In this document: piece after piece, positions 56,301-64,000 of the stretch
How the letters are laid out: every line of letters begins with the position of its first letter
How positions within the stretch are numbered: position 1 is the stretch's first letter
Notes under the pieces: generated by a model
What the model saw: the letters and a program-made list of their open reading frames with translations, nothing else
Told to the model about the DNA's origin: nothing
Databases searched by the model: none
Origin: Pseudomonas putida
GTDB taxonomy: Bacteria > Pseudomonadota > Gammaproteobacteria > Pseudomonadales > Pseudomonadaceae
DNA: 64,000 nt
Direction of reading: 5' to 3'
NCBI GenBank assembly: GCA_041071465.1
Contig: CP163498.1
Coordinates: 5,722,001 to 5,786,000, forward strand
Made by a program: the position numbers and the translations under genes

Positions 56301-56765
56301 CTACACCGGTAGCTCAGTGGTCAGCTTGATCTTTTCCATCGGTACTTCGGTCTTCACGTTCTGCACCACGCTCAGGCTGGTCAGGTGCTTGATCTGAAAG
56401 CGCCGATAGGCTTCCAGGTCAGCCGCCACCACCCGCAACAACAAGTCGCAGTCGCCCGCCATCACATGGCACTCCACCACTTCGGGCAATTGGCGCACGG
56501 CCTCGACAAACTCATCGGTGGTGTCCTGATCCTGACGCTTCAGCCATACGCGCACGAACAGGGTCAGGCCCAGCGCGACCTTGGCCGGGTCCAGCAATGC
56601 CACATAACGCTCGATCACCCCAGCCTCCTCCAGCAGCCGCACCCGTCGCAGGCACGGCGAAGCAGACAACCCCACCTGTTTGGCCAGTTCCTGATTCTGC
56701 AACCTGCCGTCGCGCTGCAGCGCGCGCAGGATGCGGCGGTCGATGGCATCGAGCTTGATTGGCAT
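56301..56765 (-). CDS. Lrp/AsnC-family regulator
   Basis: A 154-residue regulator: helix-turn-helix at residues 3-60 (LDAIDRRILRALQRDGR, VGLSASPCLRRVRLLEEAGVI) and a RAM effector domain (VECHVMAGDCDLLLRVV). It is divergent from azlC by 119 bases, and Lrp-type proteins commonly control AzlCD branched-chain amino-acid export, so this is its likely target. ATG 56765 chosen because the longer frame upstream lacks family similarity. Confidence 0.9.
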   Translation of the reverse strand: MPIKLDAIDRRILRALQRDGRLQNQELAKQVGLSASPCLRRVRLLEEAGVIERYVALLDPAKVALGLTLFVRVWLKRQDQDTTDEFVEAVRQLPEVVECHVMAGDCDLLLRVVAADLEAYRRFQIKHLTSLSVVQNVKTEVPMEKIKLTTELPV

Positions 56766-56884
56766 TGAACGTTCTCTTTTTTTAAGTATTCGGTAGCAGA
56801 TGCCAAATGCTCTGCGCATCTGTGCAACTACGCAAGCCAATTCCAGCGATTCATTGGAATAATTTTCCTCCACTGGAGGTGACC

Positions 56885-57604
56885 ATGAATACCCTTGAAC
56901 CTGTACTGAACGATCCCCCTGCCACCACACCGCAAAGCGAATTGCGCCGGGGCGCCGTTGCCGCCCTGCCGGTGCTGCTGGGCTTCATCCCCTTCGCCCT
57001 GGTACTGGGCGCGCAAGCTTCCCAGCACCAGCTGGCAGCCGGCGAAGTGGCGTTGATGACCGGCCTCAACTTCGGTGGCGGCTCGGAGTTCGCCGCCATC
57101 GAGCTGTGGACCTCACCACCGGCAATCCTGGTGATTGTCGCCATGACCTTGCTGGTCAACAGCCGCCACCTGCTGATGGGCGCGACACTGGCGCCGTACC
57201 TGCGCCACCTGCCATTACCCAAGGCACTGGGGGCGCTGTTCTTCATGTGTGACGAGAGCTGGGCCATGGGCCTGGCCGATGCGCGCCAGCGCGGTGGCTT
57301 CAGCCTGCGCTATTTCATGGGCGTGTCGCTGAGCCTGTGGGCCACCTGGGTCACGTTCACCAGCCTGGGCGCGCAGGCCGGGCCGCTGCTCGGCGACCTT
57401 CGCAGCTATGGCTTCGACATGGCCTTCGCGGCAGTCTTCCTGGTACTTCTCAAAGGCATGTGGAAAGGCGTACATGCCGCCGTGCCATGGCTGTTCAGCC
57501 TGCTCACCGCAGCGCTGTTCTACCTGCTGATCCCCGGTGGTTGGTACGTGCTTGCGGGTACCGTGGCTGGCCTGGTGAGCGCTTACCTGTGGGCCAAGCC
57601 ATGA
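56885..57604 (+). CDS. azlC: AzlC-family branched-chain amino-acid exporter subunit
   Basis: A 239-residue membrane protein with several hydrophobic segments and the AzlC marks LLGFIPFALVLGAQA, NSRHLLMGATLAPYLR and DESWAMGLA. With AzlD it exports branched-chain amino acids (as BrnFE). ATG 56885 follows GGAGG. The stop overlaps azlD by ATGA. Confidence 0.9.
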   Translation: MNTLEPVLNDPPATTPQSELRRGAVAALPVLLGFIPFALVLGAQASQHQLAAGEVALMTGLNFGGGSEFAAIELWTSPPAILVIVAMTLLVNSRHLLMGATLAPYLRHLPLPKALGALFFMCDESWAMGLADARQRGGFSLRYFMGVSLSLWATWVTFTSLGAQAGPLLGDLRSYGFDMAFAAVFLVLLKGMWKGVHAAVPWLFSLLTAALFYLLIPGGWYVLAGTVAGLVSAYLWAKP

Positions 57605-57903
57605 TGGACGTTTCGACGCTGGTCACCATCCTGGGCATGGCCGTGGCCACCTACCTGACCCGTGCGCTGGGCTTTTTGCTGCTGCGCAAGCGCACCCTGG
57701 GGCCACAGCTGACCCAGGTGCTGAACGCCGCGCCCGGCTGCGTGTTGATTGCCGTGATCGCTCCCAAGTTCGTTTCCGGGCAGCCGGCCGACCTGATTGC
57801 GCTGGGGCTCACGGTGTACGCAGCCACACGGTTTTCGCTCTTGCCGGTGGTGGTGTTCGCCATTGTCGTGACCGGGGTGCTGCGGATGCTGTTGCTGGCA
57901 TGA
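57601..57903 (+). CDS. azlD: AzlD-family branched-chain amino-acid exporter subunit
   Basis: A 100-residue protein with three or four hydrophobic segments. MAVATYLTRALGFLLLRKR and LNAAPGCVLIAVIAPKF are typical. It completes the AzlCD pair and is translationally coupled to azlC. Confidence 0.9.
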   Translation: MMDVSTLVTILGMAVATYLTRALGFLLLRKRTLGPQLTQVLNAAPGCVLIAVIAPKFVSGQPADLIALGLTVYAATRFSLLPVVVFAIVVTGVLRMLLLA

Positions 57904-57926
57904 TCCGCCGCTGCACCTACACTCCA

Positions 57927-57940
57927 TTGACCCAAATCAA
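57927..57940 (+). promoter_or_regulatory. Anr/FNR box upstream of usp
   Basis: TTGACCCAAATCAA matches TTGAT-N4-ATCAA with one change. It lies 121 bases before the usp start, consistent with induction under low oxygen by Anr, as known for several pseudomonad universal stress proteins. Confidence 0.6.
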
Positions 57941-58061
57941 GCCCTCGCGCCGGGTTCACGCGACGATGGCTGCACGCAAGGAATGACTCAAGCACCGCCA
58001 GGCGCACATTGTTCAAGGTTTGCCTTCGACCACTGTGCGCGGCCTTGAAAAGGAGCCCCAC

Positions 58062-58936
58062 ATGAGCCCGCTGAAACACATACTGGTCGCCACCGACCTG
58101 TCCCCCATGCCCGCAACGCAGCAGAGCGCGCTGCCTACCTGAGCAACACGCAGCAGGCCGCACTGGACCTGCTGTACGTTGCCAACCCGGCCCCCTTCGA
58201 GCGCCTCAAGCAACTGGTGGCGCCTGATGACGACCTGTTGAAACGGGTACTGGACAGCGCCGGCGAAAAAACCCGCGCACTGGCCGCCATGTTGTTCCAG
58301 CGCTACGACATTTCTGCGGGTGTGCAGGTTGCCAGTGGTTCGGTGATCACGGAAATCACCCGGGTAGTGCAGGACAAACACAGCAACCTGCTGGTGTGCG
58401 GAGCCAAGGGCCAGAGCGTGGCGCGGCGCCTGCTGCTGGGCTCGACCGTGCAAAAAATGCTCAACCACATGCCCTGCCCGTTGTTGGTCGTCAAGCCGGC
58501 ACCTCGTGACGCCTACCGCACCGTGCTGGTTCCCGTCGATTTTTCACCTGTTTCGCTGCGCGCGATCCAACTGGCCAAGGCCATTGCCCCGCAGGCCGAG
58601 ATCATCCTGCTGCATGCGTACGAAGCCCCGTTCGAAGGCAGCGTGCGCTTCGCCCATATCGACCAGGACACCCTCACCCGCTACCGCAATGTCATCCGCC
58701 AGGATGCAGTGGCACAGTTGGCCGCATTGAGCGAAGCTGCCGGCGTAGCCGATGCCCGGCAGATCGTGGTGCACGGTGACCCTGGCTGGCGCATTGCCGA
58801 GCAGGAACAGGAGCTGGAATGCGACCTGATCGTGGTCGGCAAGCAGGGTACGAGCGCGCTGGAAGAGCTGTTGGTGGGTAGCGTCACCAAGCATGTACTG
58901 GACGAATCGCAGTGTGATGTGCTGGTAACGCCTTAG
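58062..58936 (+). CDS. tandem universal stress protein (apparent frameshift)
   Basis: A protein of two Usp domains, about 291 residues. Domain 1 has ILVATDLS and the ATP loop GAKGQSVARRLLLGST; domain 2 has VLVPVDFSP and VGKQGTSALEELLVGSV. The frame is broken at 58102-58106 (CCCCC); one added C gives LSPHARNAAERAAYLS, as expected. ATG 58062 follows AAAAGGAG. Probably Anr-controlled. Confidence 0.88.
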
Positions 58937-58977
58937 CTCGCCGTATTTGCGCTGACGGAGTAGTGCGCAACGATCTT

Positions 58978-59008
58978 GCCAGCACAGGCTTGAACACGCT
59001 GTGCTGGC
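58978..59008. terminator. bidirectional hairpin between convergent units
   Basis: The 10-base arms GCCAGCACAG and CTGTGCTGGC are separated by 11 bases. It lies between the ends of the usp gene and the low-GC operon that follows on the other strand. Confidence 0.5.
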
Positions 59009-59021
59009 CTGATCTGTTGCG

Positions 59022-59393
59022 TCAGCCTTCACCTTCGAATGATTGAAATTGCAACTTCCAACTGTCGTTGATTTTGATCCAGCTCTCGACGAAATTTATC
59101 TGCTTGCTCCCTTGCGGCGTGACAATGAATGCCACACCACTGACAGCTGCAAGGTTACCCAGCTCTCGCACTTCGACATTCGACTCCGTTCGTTTGTGCT
59201 GAGAAAAAGCTGACGCGTCCTGGCCACGGAGCACAGAAAGTTTATGTAACTGGTTTTTCTTGTACATGAACTTTATGCCGTTCGTCGAGAAGAACCAGTC
59301 CGCTTCCAAGTAATCCAACTGCTCGATATTCAGTGTATAAAAAGCGTTGTACCACTCTTTGCGCATCAACGACAAATTTGATGAGATCTTCAC
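59022..59393 (-). CDS. NTF2/SnoaL-like small protein, fifth gene of the low-GC operon
   Basis: A 123-residue protein with the fold pattern of NTF2-like domains: N-terminal helix with NAFYTLNIEQLDYLEADWFF, then beta strands ending INFVESWIKINDSWKLQFQSF. GTG 59393 overlaps the TGA of the DUF2164 gene (GTGA) and has AGAGGA at good distance, so it is preferred to ATG 59366. The function is unknown; NTF2-like proteins may bind ligands or act as small enzymes. GC content is clearly lower than in genes before 58900. Confidence 0.72.
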   Translation of the reverse strand: MKISSNLSLMRKEWYNAFYTLNIEQLDYLEADWFFSTNGIKFMYKKNQLHKLSVLRGQDASAFSQHKRTESNVEVRELGNLAAVSGVAFIVTPQGSKQINFVESWIKINDSWKLQFQSFEGEG

Positions 59394-59629
59394 AGTATCC
59401 TCTTCAGGTCCATTTCTTCCTGAACCCGCTCGCTCCATGCCGCATAGGTTTTTATCGCTTGCTCAACGCCACTGTTGTAAAACGCCGGACCGCAGACCTC
59501 TTCGATGAAATCGAGGAAAAACTCAACCTCAAACTGCCCCAACTGCAACTCAAAGGTATCGGCACAATACGCCTTCAACTTGCCAATCATGAGCGCTCGC
59601 GCTTCCGGTGAAAGTGAAATTTCAGGCAT
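59390..59629 (-). CDS. DUF2164-family protein, fourth gene of the low-GC operon
   Basis: A 79-residue helical protein. LSPEARALMIGKLKAYC, QFEVEFFLDFIEEVCGPAFYNSGVEQA (cited part: LDFIEEVCGPAFYNSG) match the DUF2164 pattern, and the full length fits. The function of the family is unknown. It overlaps both neighbours (TGA/ATG), so it is part of one translational unit with the oxygenase gene and the NTF2-like gene. Confidence 0.8.
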   Translation of the reverse strand: MPEISLSPEARALMIGKLKAYCADTFELQLGQFEVEFFLDFIEEVCGPAFYNSGVEQAIKTYAAWSERVQEEMDLKRIL

Positions 59630-60533
59630 CTCGGGTCCTTATATCAGGCAGGTTGAATTTTATATCTCTTCCCTGCATACAGTCTTCGACAACCGCCGCC
59701 TCCCACTCATCAATGTCAATATTCGCAAGGCAGGCGTAAAGCACCCCACTCAACCTGGCATTGCCAATAGCATCACTGCCGTGGGCAATGGGTTCGCGCA
59801 GTTCCGCCGACGCCTCCAGGCGCTCCAGGACCATCCTGATCAGGTCAATCTTACGGGGCCGTACAACAGGGAAGGAAATGTGCATCGAACGCTCAGTTTC
59901 AGTGAACACATTATGCCAATAACCGGCAGGTACATAGATGGCCTGGCCTGGCGTCAAGGTATGGCACAGCATGGGCTCGCCGGCGGGAGGCGTTTGGTCG
60001 AAACTCTTGTCATTCAACAGTGGATAGGGACGTGTGGGCGCATAGACTTCCCACCGTTTCACACCTTCGATCTGCACTGCAATTACATCGTGGTTGTCGA
60101 AGTGCGCACCAAAACTTGGCGTTGAACTCCAGGCACAATAAAGATTTGCCCCGGACCGGCAACGCAGGTGTGTAGACAAGTAGCTTGCCGCTTGTTGAGC
60201 GCGCTCAAAAAATGCCTGGCAGCGATCAATGATCAATGTGCTACCGGTTTGCAAACGCTTCAGAAGGTTGTAACGGTTGATATGCGGCGAGGTCTCACCT
60301 GTCACCGTCAGGGTATAGGTTACAAACCCCTTGAAGCCACGCTCGGAGGGGATGCCATCGTTCGCCAGGCGTATTCTGGGGTAATCGAGAATATCCTTCT
60401 CAAGCAGGTTGTTGATTTCACCCCAGCCCACCAGCTGGTGGCCCGTGACCGACTCGAATACGAAGGGTTTCTTCTGAAAGGCCGAGCGAATGAAGAAGTC
60501 CATTTCAGGTAACGCAAAATCCATGCGGTCCAT
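59622..60533 (-). CDS. JmjC/cupin-type Fe(II)/2-oxoglutarate oxygenase, third gene of the low-GC operon
   Basis: A 303-residue protein with the double-stranded beta-helix of JmjC-type hydroxylases. The iron site reads His144-x-Asp146 (AHFDNHD) and His207 (YVPAGYWHNV). FAVQ-type strand DVIAVQIEGVKRWEVY is characteristic of the ribosomal oxygenase/ROXA-like branch, which hydroxylates protein side chains. It begins 9 bases after the ABC exporter gene. The target may be a component or product of this operon, for instance the Cys-tailed protein; this is inference. Confidence 0.83.
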   Translation of the reverse strand: MDRMDFALPEMDFFIRSAFQKKPFVFESVTGHQLVGWGEINNLLEKDILDYPRIRLANDGIPSERGFKGFVTYTLTVTGETSPHINRYNLLKRLQTGSTLIIDRCQAFFERAQQAASYLSTHLRCRSGANLYCAWSSTPSFGAHFDNHDVIAVQIEGVKRWEVYAPTRPYPLLNDKSFDQTPPAGEPMLCHTLTPGQAIYVPAGYWHNVFTETERSMHISFPVVRPRKIDLIRMVLERLEASAELREPIAHGSDAIGNARLSGVLYACLANIDIDEWEAAVVEDCMQGRDIKFNLPDIRTRDA

Positions 60534-60542
60534 TAATATTCC

Positions 60543-62197
60543 CTATATCAGTTTTTCAGCATCTGTGGTGCGGGTGCCTTGCGTCAAGCCGAATCTCGGC
60601 GCGCAGTCAAAATGCCTCATGAAATGGCTGTCATGGGTCACAATCAGTACGCGGGAGATCAAGGCCTTTTGTTCAACCAGGCGTTGCAAGCCTGTGACCG
60701 ACGCCGGGTCAAGGTGGGTGGTGGGCTCGTCCATGACGAGCAACGCGGGCTTCTTCAACAAAGCCAGGATAATGCCAAGCTTCTGTCGCTCGCCCGCTGA
60801 CAAGTTCTGCCCTTGCTCACCCACCTCATACGCCAGCGGCTTGTCGAATGACAGGGTACTTGCCAGTACGGCGTATGCGTCCAGGTCTACGGGGCCCAGA
60901 AAGGTCTCAAGGTTCTCGGCAACCGTACCACCGATAAAGACCATGGTTTGGCTGGTCATGGCGATCCAGTCGGGTGTCAAACCATAACGCTCAGGCTGCC
61001 GGGTGACGCCATTGAAACGAATGCACCCGCTGTCAGGGCGGTCAACCCCGGCGATAAGGCGCGCAAGCGTCGTTTTCCCGTGCCGTTGGTACCCGTCACG
61101 AAAGTGGGCAGGCCTGCTTTGCAAGGCACGTTCGCGGTGACGCCTTGCAGGATGGGCCTGCCGCCTTTGCTCTTGCAAAGTTGGTGCAGGGAAATGTCGA
61201 TACTTGCAGGGTCGGCGGGCTGATCGTGATGCACCGCGGCGGCGTGCATTGCCATACGGCCAAGCGATTCCTCAAGTACGACGAAATCGATGCGCGCCTT
61301 GTTAAGTGTGCGCCACAGCACACCGATACGGTTCAAGGGCAGAAATACTTGAAAAAGAAACGTGGCCAGCATGATCAGGCTGCCCATCGTGGCGTAGCCC
61401 TGGTTGAATCTGAATGCGGCCCCCGCCAACACCATTGCACTCCCGGTAAATGATACGAGGGTGGTGACAATGCCGAACCTGAAGAATACCTGGCGAACAC
61501 GCTGCTGCGCTGAGAGGTAGCGGTCTACGGCCACCCCATGCCTATGCTTCAACCTGCCACCTGCATTGAACAGTTTTTCGCAGAGCCCTGCCGCGATCAC
61601 ACTGTGGAGCACGCCATTCAAATACTTTTGCGTGATTGCAACTCGCTTGATCAACGGAAAGCGTGCACTGGTCATCTTGATGACCACCGCCATATAGGTG
61701 GCAACCACTAGAGTGAAACTGCCTGCAATCACGCCATCAAAATAGAAGCTGACACAGCCAATGACGAACACGGTTTGAAATAAGATGGGCAACGCCTCAC
61801 CCCAGATAACCCTGATATAAGCACTGACCGATGACATGGCGGCTTCATAGGTAGCCACCATCTCGCTCCTATTGAGCTGTTCCAGTTGTTCAAGGTAGAT
61901 GCGGCCAAGCTTGTCGAGGTACGCCGCCCTGAGCAGCGACTCAACCCTGATGCAGTAGCCGTGTGACAACCACTCCACGAGGGCAAAGCTGCAGGGCATC
62001 GCCAGGCGAATGGCCAGGAAGCCCGCGCAGAATGCAACCAGGCCGGCAAGGCTCGCGACTGATTCAGGATGATCGATTGCAAAGCGCATCATCAAACCGA
62101 ATGACACGAACAGCAGCGAGGCGAGCAATGTCAGGCCAGCGATCCCCACCTGCCTGGCAATACCGGTTTTAAGTGTACGTTTTTCGATTTCGGTCAC
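60543..62197 (-). CDS. ABC exporter with fused ATPase, second gene of the low-GC operon (apparent frameshift)
   Basis: A half-type ABC exporter of about 551 residues: six hydrophobic segments in residues about 10-310, then the ATPase with Walker A GTNGTGKTT (about residue 372), signature LSAGERQKLG and Walker B LLVMDEPTTHLDP. The frame breaks at 61073-61076 (AAAA on the coding strand), exactly at GKT; one added A restores it. There is no C39 peptidase domain. Start uncertain: GTG 62197 or TTG 62230. It follows the Cys-tailed protein gene closely and is a candidate to export a product of the operon. Confidence 0.85.
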
Positions 62198-62218
62198 GGT
62201 AGCACTCGTTGTCGTCGA

Positions 62219-62240
62219 TCGCCCACCCAAGGGTGGGCGA
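62219..62240. repeat. near-contiguous inverted repeat between first and second operon genes
   Basis: TCGCCCACCC-AA-GGGTGGGCGA is a perfect 10-base inverted repeat. A 2-base gap makes a tight hairpin possible only with some opening. It lies just after the stop of the Cys-tailed protein gene and may lower expression of the downstream genes relative to the first, as in precursor-peptide operons. Confidence 0.5.
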
Positions 62241-62248
62241 CCCGTCCA

Positions 62249-62956
62249 TCAATGGTTACGATTGGAATTGCACATGCAACCGGCGCCACAGCCCTTGCCG
62301 GAGCAACCGCACACATTGTTGAGCACGACATTGCGATCCAGTATGTACTTGAGAATTTGCTCCTTCGGAAGTTTCAGCATCTCTGCGTTCACCCGCCCTT
62401 GCTCGTCGGTTTGCAGGTCGTCCAGCATCAGCGGCTTACGTCGAGCATTGAGGCTTTCGATGCTAAACTTCTGCGCATACTCGCCGTACCACTTGATGAC
62501 CGTATCGTCGCCCAGCACTTGCTGGGTTTTGCGCAACTGGAAAGCAAAATCCTGTTGTTTCTGCGTTGCAAAGGTCATGTTGTGCTTGGCCAGGTGCTTT
62601 ATTTCCTCTTTCAGCATGTTCCGCGAGAACGGAAAATGATGAAGAAACCCACCCATGTATTCATTGCAAAACGCATAATAGTGGTCGGTGAACTGAAGAA
62701 AGGTATGCCACATTTCATCAATCACTTGAAACTGATAGTAAATGGACACACTGAAACACTCTCGCTGGCACTGCGCAGCCAGCAACAGGAATTTCTTGGT
62801 TTCCTCGAAGAGCTCTTCTGCCTCCTCGCGCGTGACATCCCACTCCTTGCAAAACTTCAGTACAACGTCTTCATTTTTATACTGCGATACCGCCTGCGCG
62901 TCTGCAACGCGCAGGGGTGTGACGATGGCATCGCTGGTAATTCGTTGCTGTAGCAT
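62249..62956 (-). CDS. GRDP-like protein with Cys-rich C-terminal tail, first gene of the low-GC operon
   Basis: A 235-residue protein. The body resembles glycine-rich-domain (DUF1399/GRDP-like) proteins: IDEMWHTFLQFTDHYYAFC (His84) and FLHH (106-107). The last 20 residues are different in kind: CGCSGKGCGAGCMCNSNRNH with Cys at 216, 218, 223, 227 and 229, like a metal-binding or modified core peptide. ATG 62956 follows AAAGGA. The tail could be cut off, modified and exported by the next gene, or could bind metal in place. No close precedent comes to mind. Confidence 0.75.
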   Translation of the reverse strand: MLQQRITSDAIVTPLRVADAQAVSQYKNEDVVLKFCKEWDVTREEAEELFEETKKFLLLAAQCQRECFSVSIYYQFQVIDEMWHTFLQFTDHYYAFCNEYMGGFLHHFPFSRNMLKEEIKHLAKHNMTFATQKQQDFAFQLRKTQQVLGDDTVIKWYGEYAQKFSIESLNARRKPLMLDDLQTDEQGRVNAEMLKLPKEQILKYILDRNVVLNNVCGCSGKGCGAGCMCNSNRNH

Positions 62957-63187
62957 AAAATATCCTTTTCATGCATTGATATCGCCCTTGCAGTTACCGG
63001 GCTTGGTCGTGGGGCGTGCCTGTATTGAAACTTTTCAGCCACCCGCTTCACGCCAGATTTGAACTTAACACTTGCCACTTGCACCCCCGAACTGCGACAG
63101 GCTGTCGCACCCTGAAAGCCAAGCCCAGGGCTGCCGTCCGCCATGCCAGGCGCCACTGCCATGCTGCGGTAGATTGTCGCAGCCGCA

Positions 63188-63781
63188 TCACCCCCTTGAC
63201 CCCGCTAGTGCGCCCGGGACGGGCAACCACCGGCGAAAACTGTCCGGGCCTTTACCACTGAGTGGGCTCCAGGAAAACTCCCAGGGCGGAGGGGGCAAGC
63301 AGTTCGTCTGCTCCACTGTGAAGGGGGTTGGCCGCATGCCCGGCTTCCATTCCACCACCACATCTGCCATTGGCTGCCACGCCAGGACCAGGCCACGCGC
63401 CTCAGACATGTCGGCAGCTATCCATAAGGCAGCCGCCGCGACCATGAATGCCTCGATGTGCGTCTCGGTTACCTGTGCCTTGTAGGGTGAGCCCAGCAGC
63501 CAACGGCAGACGCTGATGTAATAGCTCCAATCCAAGGCCGGGTGATGTCGATAAGCCCAGGTCATGAAGCAGCGGAACAGTTCCAGACCTTCCGGCGGGT
63601 CTAGCTTGAGCAAGCCTGGGCACACGTCGAACAACGTGTGCCAGTACGGCAGTAGTCGCGCGTCCAGCTTGACGAACGTACGGGCGTTGCAGGGGTAATC
63701 GGGAAACGGCAAGCGAGACTCACTCAAGCGTGCAGCGCGAGCCGGGGGGCAAAAGCGTGAAGTGGCCAAAGGGCGAGACAT
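63188..63781 (-). CDS. hypothetical protein (about 197 aa)
   Basis: Start uncertain: ATG 63781 has GGAG 6 bases away, with alternatives at 63784 and 63793. The middle has a conserved look (LDARLLPYWHTLFDVCPGLLKLD, ELFRCFMTWAYRHHPALDWSYYISVCRWLLGSP, cited in parts), rich in Trp, Tyr and Cys, followed by a low-complexity Pro-rich end. I do not recognise the family. The first 18 residues look unnatural, and the frame of the upstream open stretch (63720-63920) may be its true N-terminus after a frameshift at the GGGGGG run 63744-63749. Confidence 0.5.
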   Translation of the reverse strand: MSRPLATSRFCPPARAARLSESRLPFPDYPCNARTFVKLDARLLPYWHTLFDVCPGLLKLDPPEGLELFRCFMTWAYRHHPALDWSYYISVCRWLLGSPYKAQVTETHIEAFMVAAAALWIAADMSEARGLVLAWQPMADVVVEWKPGMRPTPFTVEQTNCLPPPPWEFSWSPLSGKGPDSFRRWLPVPGALAGSRG

Positions 63782-63920
63782 CATGTGCTCCATGCATCAG
63801 ATAGCCTTGAACAGGCCCCGCCTTGATTCCTGGCGGGTAGTGTGCGTTTCGGGACCGTTCTGACAGGTAGATAGGGGGGAGCACGCGGATAAAGCGAAAG
63901 CCAGCGATGCCGAGGCGCAT
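63720..63920 (-). other. short open frame, possible N-terminal part of the preceding hypothetical protein
   Basis: A 66-residue frame from ATG 63920 whose sequence (GPVQGYLMHGAHDVSPFGHFTLLPPG) reads as natural protein. It overlaps the gene ending at 63188. Removing one G of the 63744-63749 run would fuse them to about 243 residues. It may be a real small gene, a fragment, or an artefact. Confidence 0.3.
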
Positions 63921-64000
63921 GGCTGGCGCAGGTCAGTACCGTCATGAGAGGGTTGATCCTTGACCGACGTTGCAGATAGCAGCGCCTGCTGCGGGCATGC

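Overview
The window is high-GC Gram-negative chromosomal DNA that reads as a member of the Pseudomonas putida group. The main reason is a nearly complete ped gene set for periplasmic PQQ-dependent alcohol oxidation, laid out as I remember it from P. putida KT2440. A second pst phosphate operon and a methionine/organosulfur block of pseudomonad type support this. No rRNA, tRNA, CRISPR array or insertion sequence was seen, and no gene-free gap exceeds about 300 bases.

Layout. (1) 1-7013: an accessory locus with a HEPN-type protein (cut by the window edge), an AddB-like nuclease, an AddA-like UvrD helicase-nuclease and a small unknown protein. (2) 7049-31786: the ped region. It holds a hybrid kinase, an iron alcohol dehydrogenase, a second pqqA and pqqD, the aldehyde dehydrogenase PedI, lanthanide-type PedH, a metallo-hydrolase, a SoxYZ-like protein, a binding protein, cytochrome PedF, calcium-type PedE, a pentapeptide protein, PedR2/PedS2, the PedA1A2BC transporter, a CXXCW protein, PedR1/PedS1, a FIST protein and a porin. 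(3) 32016-33313: a HAD-like/Fic-like gene pair. (4) 33408-38305: pstB, pstA, pstC and pstS behind a Pho box, then a PPK2 polyphosphate kinase. (5) 38379-44871: small membrane proteins, an XRE regulator and a LysR-linked catabolic cluster. (6) 44989-56282: a sulfur block with SfnB, MetIQN, a rhodanese/C-S lyase fusion, a cysteine-type dioxygenase, an amino-acid ABC transporter and LysR. (7) 56301-58936: Lrp, AzlCD and a tandem universal stress protein with an Anr box. (8) 59022-62956: a compact five-gene operon of visibly lower GC content (Cys-tailed GRDP-like protein, ABC exporter, JmjC-type oxygenase, DUF2164, NTF2-like). This is the best candidate for an undescribed system. (9) 63188-63920: unknown proteins.

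How the ped genes work together: alcohols enter through the porin and are oxidised in the periplasm by PedE (Ca) or PedH (lanthanide). Electrons pass to PedF, and aldehydes go on to PedI. PedS2/PedR2 and PedS1/PedR1 control expression. A shared near-palindrome of the CTACYTTGGTAG type lies 50-135 bases upstream of most ped transcription units.

Quality caution: eight probable one-base deletions, nearly all in homopolymer runs, break six otherwise intact genes (AddB-like, AddA-like, pstA, an MFS gene, an iron alcohol dehydrogenase, a usp gene and the ABC exporter; two fall in the AddB-like gene). They look like sequencing or assembly errors, and these genes are annotated over their full span.
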